Assembly (NCBI GenBank): GCA_025267735.1
Contig: CM046309.1
Span: forward strand, 31,781,202-31,845,201
Direction of reading: 5' to 3'
Source: Mactra quadrangularis
Taxonomy: Eukaryota; Mollusca; Bivalvia; Venerida; Mactridae
DNA length: 64,000 bases
Part shown: positions 54,230 to 64,000 of the stretch, in pieces
How the letters are laid out: each line of letters starts with the position of its first letter
Position numbering within the stretch: the first letter of the stretch is position 1
Made by a program: the position numbers and the translations under genes
The notes under the pieces: model-generated
What the model was told of the DNA's origin: nothing
Database searches by the model: none
What the model saw: the letters and a program-made list of their open reading frames with translations, nothing else

Positions 54230-55150
54230 AAAATTTTCTCTCTGAAAATTAAGTGGACAGTTACAGTAATACCCAGCTCGTTGGTCCGTAATTTTAACGC
54301 TCTTAAAATTAAGTGGTCTGCTGAAGTTAAACAAGATGTTAATCTTGTCAATGAAACATGATTAATCTTCTTTATTAATACAGTCCGCAAAAAATATTCT
54401 TTCATCTGCTCGATCAATCACCTGGTCAGTAATTTTAACGCTCTTAAAATTAAGTGGTCCGCTACAGTTAAACCTAGGTGTAAATGTCCGTCAATGTAAC
54501 ACGATCAGACTTCATATTTAACATCATCCGAAAAAAGAATCTTACATCCGCTCGATCTATCACCTGGTCCGTAACTCTAACGCTCTTAAAATTATGCGGT
54601 CCGCCACAGTTAAACCTAGGTGTAAATGTCCGTCAATGTAACACGATCAGACTTCATATTTAATATCTCCCGCAAAAATAATCTTCTATCTGCTCGATCT
54701 ATCACCTGGTCCGTAACTCTAACAGTCTAAAAATTAAGCAGTCCGCTACAGTTAAACCTAGGTGTAAATGTCCGTCAATGTAACATGATCAGACTTCATA
54801 TTTAATACAGTCCGCAAAAAATTTCTTATATCTGCTCCATCTATCACCTGGTCTGTTACTCTTACGCTCCTGAAATTAACTGGTCCGCTACAGTTAAACC
54901 TTGGTGTAAATGTCCATCATTTTAACTCTCTAAAAATTACCTGGTCTGCTACAGTGATATCTTACATCTGCATGATCTATCACGTGGTCCGTTACTCTTA
55001 CGCTCTTAAAATTAACTGGTCAGCTACAGTTAAACCTTGTTGTAATATCCGCCATTTTAACTCTCATGAAATTACCTGGTCCGCTACAGTGATACATCAG
55101 ATCAATAGTCTATCAATATAGTACGAAACTCTTCATAACAAGCAAATTCG
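54230..55150 (-). repeat. Right-arm tandem units of the foldback element
   Basis: The same units in reverse: TGGTCCGCTACAGTTAAACC and CACCTGGTCCGTAACTCTAA recur near 54463, 54600, 54738 and 54885 in a roughly 140-150 bp period, with TGTCCGTCAATGTAACACGA between. Confidence 0.8.
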
Positions 55151-55410
55151 TTGAATTAATATCCCCCGCCGAGTACTTGTTTTTACTTACACAACAACTG
55201 GAGACATAAGGCTTTATTAATATATATAAAAATCCATAAAACCATAATAGGGAACATACATAACTCTATGTTAATAAAAATTATCAGGACATGCCAATGA
55301 GATGCAAATTTCTTTTCTGTATTGATGGTTTCCATAAAATCTTGTTGAAATCAATCCAGCTGTTGCAAAGAAATAGCAATATTTCTCTATATGAACACTG
55401 CACAATTAAT

Positions 55411-57735
55411 CAAGGGCAATAACTCTGAGCTGAAAGGTCTGACCAGAACAAGGCAACGATATGCGCGTCTCCTCTAGATATTGATGATTCCCATAAAGAT
55501 TCGTTGAATTCCAGCCATTAGTTGCAGAGAAATAGCGCAGAATTTTTTTTCCCTCTATTATGCATACTGCATAACTAATCAAGGGCCATAACTCTGAGGT
55601 TAAAGTGTCTGACGGAACAAGCTGACGATATGTGCATCTCCTTTTGGTTTTGAAGGTTCCCATAAAGTTTCGTTGAATTCCAGCCATTAGTTGCAGAGAA
55701 GTAGTGCAAAAACGACTTTTACTCTATATTCATACTACATAACTAATTAAGGGCCATAACTCTGAGTTAAAGGGTCTGACCCGAACAAGCTGACGATATG
55801 CGCATCTCCTCTTGGTATTGAAGGTTCCCATAAAGTTTCATTGAATTCCAGCCAGAAGTTGCAGACAAGTAGTGCGGAAACGACTTTTACTCCATATGCA
55901 TACTGCATAACTAATCAAGGGCCATAACTCTGAGTTAAAGGGTCTGACCCGAACAAGCTGACGATATGCACATCTCCTCTTGATATTGATGATTCCCATA
56001 AAGTTTCGTTGAATTCCAGCCAGTAGTTGCAGAGAAGTAGCGCGGAAACGACTTTTACTCTATATGCATACTACATAACTAATTAAGGTCCATAACTCTG
56101 AGTTAAAGGGTCTGACCCAAACAAGCTGACGATATGCGCATCTCCTCTTGGTATTGAAGGTTCCCATAAAGTTTTGTTGAATTCCAGCCAGTAGTTGCAG
56201 AGAAGTAGTGCGGAAACAACTTTTACTCTAAATGCATACTACATAACTAATTAAGGGCCATAACTCTGAGTTAAAGGGTCTGACCGGAACAAGCTGACGA
56301 TATGCGCATCTCCTCTTGATATTGATGATTCCCATAAAGTTTCGTTGAATTCCAGCCATTAGTTGCAGAGAAATAGAGCGGAAACGACTTTTACACTATA
56401 TGCATACTACATAACTAATCAAGGGCCATAACTTTGAGTTAAAGGGTCTGACCCGAAACAAGCTGACGATATGCGCTACTCCTCTTGATATTGATGATTC
56501 CCATAAAGTTTGTTTGAATTCCAGCTATTAGTTGCAGAGAAGTAGAGCGGAAACGACTTACTCTATATGCATTCTACATAACTAATCAAGGGCCATAACT
56601 CTGAGTTAAAGGGTCTGATCCAAAAACAGCTGACCACATGCGCATCTCCTCTTGATATTGATGATTCCCATAAAGTTTCGTTGAATTCCAGCCAATAGTT
56701 GCAGAGAACTACTCCGGAAACGACTTTTACTCTATATGCATACTACATAACTAATCAAGGGCCATAACTCTAAGTTAAAGGGTCTGATCCGAAAAAAGCT
56801 GACCACATGCGCATCTCCTCTTGATATTGATGATTCCCATAAAGTTTCGTTGAATTCCAGCCAATAGTTGCAGAGAAATAGAGCGGAAACGACTTTTACT
56901 CTATATGCATACTACATAACTAATCAAGGGCCATAACTTTGAGTTAAAGGGTCTGACCAGAAACAAGCTGACGATATGCGCTACTCCTCTTGATATTGAT
57001 GATTCCCATAAAGTTTGTTTGAATTCCAGCTATTAGTTGCAGAGAAGTAGAGCGGAAACGACTTACTCTATATGCATTCTACATAACTAATCAAGGGCCA
57101 TAACTCTGAGTTAAAGGGTCTGATCCAAAAACAGCTGACCACATGCGCATCTCCTCTTGATATTGATGATTCCCATAAAGTTTCGTTGAATTCCAGCCAA
57201 TAGTTGCAGAGAACTACTCCGGAAACGACTTTTACTCTATATGCATACTACATAACTAATCAAGGGCCATAACTCTAAGTTAAAGGGTCTGATCCGAAAA
57301 AAGCTGACCACATGCGCATCTCCTCTTGATATTGATGATTCCCATAAAGTTTCGTTGAATTCCAGCCAATAGTTCCAGAGAACTACTCCGGAAACGACTT
57401 TTACTCTATATGCATACTACATAACTAATCAAGGGCCATAACTCTAAGTTAAAGGGTCTGATCCGAAAAAAGCTGACCACATGCGCATCTCCTCTTGATA
57501 TTGATGATTCCCATAAAGTTTCGTTGAATTCCAGCCAATAGTTCCAGAGAACTACTCCGGAAACGACTTTTACTCTATATGCATTCTACATAACTAATCA
57601 AGGGCCATAACTCTGAGTTAAAGGGTCTGATCCAAAAAAAGCTGACCACATGCGCATCTCCTCTTGATATTGATGACTCCCATAAAGTTTCGTTGAATTC
57701 CAGCCAGTAGTTGCAGAGAACTACTCCGGAAACGA
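55411..57735. repeat. 168-bp tandem repeat, about 14 copies
   Basis: CAAGGGCCATAACTCTGAG recurs at 55411, 55580, 55748, 55916, 56084, 56252, 56420, 56587, 56756 and 56925, then about 57092, 57260, 57428 and 57597. 56420-56924 and 56925-57430 share linked variants (ATAACTTTGAG, GCGCTACTCC) about 505 bp apart, which indicates a three-unit higher-order repeat. Confidence 0.93.
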
Positions 57736-57739
57736 AATT

Positions 57740-57793
57740 CGGACGGACGGATGGACGGACGGACGGACGGACGGAAGGACGGACGGACGGACA
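57740..57793. repeat. (ACGG)n microsatellite
   Basis: GGACGGACGGATGGACGGAC and so on, broken by one ATGG and one AAGG, within the right end of the 55163-57838 element. Confidence 0.95.
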
Positions 57794-58436
57794 ACGCCAA
57801 AACTATATCCCCCTCCCGATTTCATCGGCGGGGGATAATTAAAACAGTCTGTCAAAAAAAATCTTACATCTGCTCGATCTATAACCTGGTTAGTAACTCT
57901 TACGCCCTTAAAATTAACTGGTCCGCTACAGTTAATCATAGTTTGAAAAGATCGTAAATATAACTCAGTAAAAGTAAGAATTAAAAGTCAATGTTACACG
58001 ATTAGGTTTCTTTTATTTATACAGACTGCTAAAAAGGACAAAAACGGTATATTATTAAAATAATACCTTTAAATTTTTGAATCAAATTTGTTTTCAAATG
58101 ATAAAGTCTCTAACAGTTGAAATATATAATATCCATGTATACGCGTAACAATATGTAATGAATTTTTAGTTGAAATCTACTAGTTTATTTTTAAAAAAAT
58201 AACCGCGAAATTGGTATTTATCTATTCACATATGAATAAATATTAAATGTAATTTCCCAAAACTCTATCAATCGTATCTTTTGACCAATAACCAAACAAA
58301 ATATTGGCAAATTTCTTCAATATATCCATTATATAGATATATATGCTCCGCATATTTGTTATACTGTATCCGTACAATAAACTGGTCAGCTGGTCGGTAG
58401 TCTGCTGGTCTGCAAAATATACCTACCCAATTACTC

Positions 58437-60647
58437 TCACTACTCAAAATATTAAATGACATAATGTAATGCATAAAATAACTACCATCTTTCTTTCCCC
58501 TAAAATTCTGAATTTGTCCCTTCAATATTGATTGCTATTTTCCATTCCTTTGCACTAAGATTGAATATAAAGGTAATCTAAAAGATCGGCAAAAAAGCCA
58601 AAACAGAGAGATTCAAAAAGTGCCAATAAAGCCATTATACATTTCTTTGTCAGAAAATGCCTGCATTAGCTTGTGTGTGGTAAAAATTGTTTAGTCTGAA
58701 TCATCTGCTCAAACATTTTTGCATATGACCTACTTCACAGCTTGATTAAGTTTTTGTGCTGAGGATTTGAAGCAAACAATCAAAACTCACAGGATGGATT
58801 GGGATTTTAAGGATAAAGAAAGTTAGTCGTTTTTGTACATATATAAACACTATTTGTTGTCATTTAATTATATGGGTGAGACAAATCAGACTAGTGCTTG
58901 AGAAAACTTAAAGCAATGACTAAAATAGACCTTATTTAGAACTCAAAAAGGTGTTTTTCCATTTATTAGCAGGCAGTACAAACAGAGTTATTATACATTA
59001 TTGCTGAAAAGCACAGAATAAAGAATAAATCCTTTAGTACACCTATTTATATCGGGAGAGTGAAAGTTTGTTAGTACCTCATGAGAAAACACAAATATTT
59101 GAATTCCAGATATAGTCAATTGAGAGACTTTAATAAAATAATCACAACATACCATGATATATCTGTGTTACAGTGCTATCTACAAGTCATTCACCATCAT
59201 CATATAATATAACATATATAATCTTCACCAACAATCATCATAATCATTATACTAGATGAATATCCTGAAAAGTTTAAATAAAACATAGTGGTAAATGACA
59301 TGATGCTTTACTATCTCCTTAAACAGATATGCTACAGGGACCCATATTATCAAAGGTCTTACAACCATTTTAGTCTTAAATCCTTCTATAAAGTACAGCT
59401 AAGTTATCTGACCTTTGAGCTGACCAATCAACAAATATCATAATACAGCAAGGGCCAGCTAATCTAGATCTAGACTGTGAGCTTGTCAGATTTAAAAAAT
59501 GAGTATGCAAGCAGAAAGTTTTAGATAAGATTATTTTATTTCCGCAAGAGAGCTCAGAAAACATATTTTCATGAGTAGTATACTGTGGTTTTCTGAGTTC
59601 ACATGTTGAAATAAAAAAATCGCCAAAGTTGATGAATATTGTGTTTCTTTCATGCTTAGTTCTGTGCTTTGTTAGAGATAATTTACACAAATTATAACCT
59701 GATGTCATTTCTTCTCCAAGATGATGCCATTTATTTTTTCAAGATGACGCCACTGATGATGAAAATATATAGAGGAAATTCGCCAATTGCGGTGTAAGAT
59801 CAATTTATATTTCACCGAGTGAGCTTAGAAAACATATTTTCACGAGTGGCGTACTCTGTACTTTTTATGAAACTTAAAATTTAGGGAAGCCTGTATTCAA
59901 GTATTTGCATTATGCTCATTTACAGAATGTATTTATAGGAGCAGGTTAACAAATTTAGATTTATGTAATATATTTACAACCAAAACATCATTTAAAGTTT
60001 AGTAATTTTTAAATGAAAACTTCATTTAAGAAATGAAAAAGAATTAACAATAAGCATTTACTATTTTAGATTTTAAAATCATTCAAAATATCTACAAGCC
60101 GTCACTAGAAACTTCATCTCAGTATCAAGTTTTTCTTATATCTCTTGCTAAAGTTATCCATTGTGAATATTCTCTCATTTGGAAATGGGATTTCTCCCAT
60201 GGGAAAAATTCTCCCATTTTGGATATGGGCTTTCTCCCACTGGAGAGGCTTAGATCTCTAGATTCAAGCATTTAATAACCAGTGCACCTTTTCACATTTT
60301 TTTATACAAAAACTGTTATTGTAAGTCAAATTCATAATTATGCCACTTAAAATGGATAATAAACATAACTCTGATTTATATTTAAAAGATATACAAAATT
60401 CTACACAATTCAGTAATATTTGGTATTGATTGGCCAAAAAATGACAATACTATTAATGTTTCTTGCAATTGAATAACGATGATTTTGCTCATAAGATTTT
60501 TGTGAAAAGTGCCACAGAACTGTATTAAGAACATACAGAGCCATTCATAATTTCAGATGCACATTTTGTAAAATTAATGAATTAATTGTCTAACATTGTT
60601 ACTAATACTTCAGAAATTAAAAATGTATATTTTAAATTTGATACATC
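58437..60647. other. No gene seen; local duplicated motif
   Basis: AGAAAACATATTTTCATGAG near 59555 recurs as AGAAAACATATTTTCACGAG near 59827 with similar neighbours (GAGCTC/GAGCTT, GTACTCTGT). TCTCCCAT repeats occur at 60196-60240. The 110-codon - strand ORF (59376-59708) has no recognised domain. Confidence 0.45.
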
Positions 60648-60905
60648 CTGGGCGGGGCATACATTCGAGGAGCTTGGTCATGAAATTATTTCTACTGCCA
60701 TTCTCCCTCCTACCAATGATTTTTAATTATGTAGAGCAGTTTTCAGTCACTGACCAAAGTATGCCCTTAGTAGTCAGTTAACAACTAAATCCAGAGATTA
60801 GGCCATTCCGGAAGAAGTGAGTAAATTAGGTTGTTATACATGTATGACCTTTTATGAGTTGTTACGGCGTTAAACCCAACAAAAACAAACAAACAAACAA
60901 ACAAA
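60648..60905 (+). mobile_element. SINE, 3'-complete copy with (AAAC)n tail
   Basis: Begins in the end of the tRNA-like head (TGGGCGGGGCATAC), continues GAGCTTGGTCATGAAATTAT, and ends TACGGCGTTAAACCC plus AACAAACAAACAAAC. It serves as the reference for the SINE copies at 8982, 12640, 21100 and 26285. The 5' half of the tRNA head is missing. Confidence 0.75.
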
Positions 60906-61302
60906 TTAGTTACATACTCAAAGAATAATGACAACTGTATAAATTACCAATGCTCCACTTTTTACAATCTATCACAGCTAATAAGTGTAAATACATTTGA
61001 AATTGAATGTAATTGTATCAATGAAGAAACAGCTTTTTTATAAGTATAAAGGTAATTTTGAATGGCACTGTATCTTAGTCTTGGTAGCAAACAACTTCAT
61101 TTTTTTTTAAACAAAATTGACACAGACTTTGGAGGGAAAATTATATGTCTCACAATTGAACTCACTATTTAAAGATATGAAGTTCTGACTGAGAGACTAG
61201 ATCAGAAACAAGACACACAACCAATTGAGCTAACTATCACTGGCACCAGAGTCAGTAACTTCTGATCATGTAATATCACATCACTATATCACAAGCTTAT
61301 CA

Positions 61303-61351
61303 CAAAACTGTAGTAACTCAAGTTAAAAAAGAGTGAGTTACTACAGTTTTG
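61303..61351. repeat. Perfect 18-bp-arm hairpin
   Basis: CAAAACTGTAGTAACTCA (61303-61320) and TGAGTTACTACAGTTTTG (61334-61351) are exact inverted copies around a 13-nt loop. Confidence 0.92.
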
Positions 61352-61665
61352 CGCTTAGCCGCAACATATATTGTCCCCCCTCTATATATGTACACTATCT
61401 TATGCTTAATATACATAGTTTTGAAAATTTTCTACAGTGTGTATGGTCCTAACTACTTTTCTTTGATTCGGTTAATAGCTAATAGAAAAAAAATGGTCTA
61501 AATTCAAAGATTTTACAGTTTTCTAAAATACTGCTCAGTTACAAGTTTGTATCTAATATCACAGGGGGCCAGCATGGTCTCTAATCAAAAACAATATATA
61601 TATACAAGTCATATAAGGTATACATATATAACTAAAAAAATGTTAGTTTTTAACCAATTTCACTT

Positions 61666-62252
61666 AGAGGCCAGTTTCTCAATCATAAATTAATTAATTT
61701 CACTTATTTAGCTAAGGCTTTGCTCTTTCAAATGACACCAACATCTGTTGCATACAATGAGTAATAAAGTCATGGGCTGATTTTAAACATGACACGATCA
61801 AACAGATTTAGTTTAGTCGGTACTAAACTCGCAAGAACAATACACAATTGATGGCAAATTTTGTACTGTTAAATCGAATAAACTAAGAAAAACTAGGATA
61901 TGTATGCATGCAATCCATCATCAAATATTTTTCATGCAGTCAAACCATATGAGTATTCAAGAAGTTGATATAGTAAATAAATCGCATATTTTTCTTCATT
62001 ATAACATCTATAGTACAGTCATTATTGAGCACAATCATGATGTAACGTCTATTGAGTATTTGTATGCAGTTCTTGCGACTTTGTATCAAGTAAACTAAAT
62101 TTGAGTAATCCCGATGTTCAAAATCAACCTACAACCTTATTATTCCGCAAATGCAAAATATGTTGGTGTCATTTGAAAGAGCAAAGCCTTAGCTTTGCTC
62201 ACAAGTATTAATCTGTGAAATAAAATTATCTATGATGGAGAAACTGGCCTCT
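61666..62252. mobile_element. 587-bp MITE with AGAGGCCAGTTTCTC ends
   Basis: Ends AGAGGCCAGTTTCTCAATCA and, from the right, AGAGGCCAGTTTCTCCATCA. Both arms also share AAGGCTTTGCTCTTTC and AAATGACACCAACAT. The ends resemble those at 7384-7543. No clean target duplication. Confidence 0.75.
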
Positions 62253-62852
62253 GATTGAACTTGGTTAAAATCTTCCATTTTTTTAGTAATATACATTACA
62301 TGTATGATATAGTGCTTTTGATTCGGGACCAAGCTTGGTCGCCTGTGTCTAATACTGCAGCGTGTTCAATTACACAAAACGTTACAGAATGTAACTTAAC
62401 AATACATTCGGAACTCCTCAGCCATTCACTGCGGATAATCTAATCTAATACACAAATATGCGGTCGTGAAGGCAATGAGTGATGTTTCAAAATTTACAGA
62501 CTAAAAACGAAACATCACTTAATGCCTTAATGACCATATATTTGTTTACTTTAACACCGGTAGTTTCAAAATAGCGTCTAAATATGCCCGAGATTTTTAG
62601 CAGCAAATGGAAGGGGAGTTCCTAATGTATTGTTACGGAATGTTCTGTAATGTTCGCGGTAACTGAACTCCCTACTGTTTTCATAAAGTTGATGATTATT
62701 TCATTAACACAAGCTTGCAATGATTTATCTACTCAAATGACTTGCTGCTTGCAATTAAATTAGGCATAGTGTTTTGAAAATTAAGTAAAAAATTAAGCGC
62801 ACTTAATTGATATTGACCAATAATTGGAAAAAGTTAGGCTGAGTATTTAAAC
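62253..62852. other. No gene seen
   Basis: Short + strand ORF (62255-62443) without recognised features. GTGATGTTTC at 62481 and GAAACATCAC at 62509 form a small inverted repeat around AAAATTTACAGACT. Confidence 0.45.
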
Positions 62853-63304
62853 TAGGGGTGTAACAATACGGTAAAAACCGTATTGCAATATATTGCAATA
62901 TATGAAACACATATTGCAATATATTGCCATACATATTGTTCTTTTGCGCATATATGCATAACATTAATTAATGCACGTGCATCGTCTTAATTTAATCCAC
63001 ATTGCATACAGATGTTTGTTTTTTCAAATGCTCTATACGTATTATGCAATTGTTTGAATAAGTTTGAAAAAAAGGTTTTTGATGGACTTTTAAAAATGAT
63101 TACTCTCTCACTTTAGGAAAAATATTTCACATTTCCGAACACATTTTAACATTAATTCAAACATTAAAATTTCAGACTCTGATGAAAACAATCAGAATGG
63201 AACATAACTAGAAAAACCGATTCAGAGAAAAGCGAACCGGTTAAAAACCGTTAGAAGTTGTATTGCAATATTAACCGGTATATCGGTTAATCGTTACACC
63301 CCTA
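62853..63304. mobile_element. hAT-type MITE, 452 bp, perfect 8-bp target duplication
   Basis: Ends TAGGGGTGTAACAATACGG and, from the right, TAGGGGTGTAACGATTAACC. Flanked by ATTTAAAC on both sides (62845-62852, 63305-63312). The interior is rich in ATATTGCAATA. No ORF. Confidence 0.92.
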
Positions 63305-63312
63305 ATTTAAAC

Positions 63313-64000
63313 CATTCAGATTACATGTCATGATTTAACTGGAAGTAAGTAGTGTACTTTAATTGCCACAAAATAGACAAATTGAAATCATGATTAATTT
63401 TACGAAAACAGTATCACATATCAAGGTTTTAACAATTAATTTTGTGAAGAAATATCAAATATTATTTTTACTAATTTAAGGACTCTGGTGTGGGTGCTCA
63501 TTCGGCAAGTCTGACTTTGTAATGCAAGTCAAGTCCTATAATCATAAATCTAAACATTTAATAACATGAGTGAATGTTTTCAGAACTGGTCCTTAATTTC
63601 AGGATATTTGAAATTTTCTATGGTATATAAAAGGAGCTGAAATAATGAATCTCAGGTATTTGAGGGCTTTAAGAATATCTAACAACATTTGTACAACCCA
63701 TCAAGTCTTAAATTCTCTTCCAATCCACTAAAGACACGAACAAAATAGTTGCAATAGTCGGAAATAAAATATATTGTGTCAGATATTGCCTGTTTCAGCC
63801 TCTAATATAAGATGGGTATAATGTATAGTAAAACCTAAAATTATGTAATTCATAGATTTTCTCATGTGAAAAATGGTACTTTATTTCATGCTTTACAGTT
63901 ACATGTGGTGTAGTAAAATTAATCTTACATTTTTATCCTTAAAAATTTCTTCATTTCAGAAAATAAATGACATCATATAGGAGAAGAAATTGTGACATAT
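63313..64000. other. No gene seen to the window end
   Basis: AT-rich sequence without ORF or clear repeat. Confidence 0.5.

Larger units (their letters stand above)
55163..57838. mobile_element. 2.7-kb Pearl-like/Helentron-type element with 168-bp core repeats and ACGG microsatellite
   Basis: Ends ATCCCCCGCCGAGTACTTG and, from the right, ATCCCCCGCCGATGAAATC. The right end itself can fold (ATCCCCC...GGGGGAT). The interior is an array of 168-bp repeats followed by an ACGG-type microsatellite and a short unique end. This order matches elements described from bivalves under the name Pearl, now linked to Helentron-associated repeats (from memory). It interrupts the right foldback arm between CTTCATAA and TAATTAAAACAG. 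22 bp of extra sequence lies outside the left ATCCCCC end. Confidence 0.8.
50087..58429. mobile_element. 8.3-kb foldback element with long repeat-built inverted arms
   Basis: Outer ends TGGGTAGGTTTATTTTG and, from the right, TGGGTAGGTATATTTTG. Both arms then share GACCAGCAGAC, ACGGATACAGTATAACAAAT, TTTTGGGAAATTACATTTAA, GATTAACTGTAGCGGACC and further sequence in inverted order. The inner parts of the arms are tandem units with GTAGCGGACCAGTTAATTTT and AACGGACCAGGTTATAGATC (and their reverse). Flanks ATTTCTC (50080-50086) and ATTACTC (58430-58436) match 6 of 7. The layout recalls foldback elements such as FB or Galileo. No transposase is seen. Each arm has been hit by a further insertion. Confidence 0.78.

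Noticed and set aside
59376..59708. 110-codon - strand ORF as a gene
   Set aside because: No recognisable domain; it spans a locally duplicated repeat motif.

Overview
The window looks like nuclear DNA of a bivalve mollusc. Genes have GT-AG introns, the DNA is AT-rich, and it is packed with non-autonomous mobile elements of kinds common in bivalves: tRNA-derived SINEs ending in an (AAAC)n tail, elements built around ~168-bp core repeats plus an ACGG microsatellite, and many miniature inverted-repeat elements. The species cannot be fixed from sequence alone.

Two host genes are well supported. (1) A ten-exon SLC22-family solute carrier on the + strand (1211-27421). The exons join in phase to a 548-residue protein, a normal length for the family. 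Its first intron is 18.8 kb and holds much of the mobile DNA of the first 20 kb. (2) A divergent actin on the - strand (CDS 30442-31584), with a single coding exon, a non-coding first exon, an intron ending four bases before the ATG, a TATA box and a CArG-like box. Its DNase-I-binding loop is strongly altered.

The rest is mobile and repetitive DNA. 1-30 kb: a Penelope-type hammerhead ribozyme motif just inside intron 1; a 48-bp minisatellite; a LINE with an intact 836-codon ORF that fuses an esterase-like ORF1 part to a reverse transcriptase and lacks the endonuclease, itself inserted inside a SINE; a 520-bp direct duplication around a LINE remnant; hAT-type and Harbinger-type MITEs, one nested in the other. 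33-41 kb: a roughly 4.7-kb satellite of two alternating hairpin monomers (76 + 78 bp), interrupted by a Harbinger-type MITE, followed by a 69-bp repeat array. 41-49 kb: several terminal-inverted-repeat elements, a LINE tail and a TTAA-flanked foldback MITE. 50-58.4 kb: an 8.3-kb foldback element with long inverted arms made of tandem repeats. Its left arm carries an element with an 8-bp target duplication that itself holds a smaller MITE; its right arm carries a 2.7-kb element with about fourteen 168-bp repeats. 58.4-64 kb: no gene recognised, but a SINE, a perfect 18-bp-arm hairpin, and a hAT-type MITE with a perfect 8-bp target duplication.

The most unusual items are the nested foldback element, the two-hairpin satellite, the esterase-RT fusion ORF, the hammerhead motif and the actin D-loop. 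Element family names rest on terminal repeats and target duplications read by eye, not on database searches.
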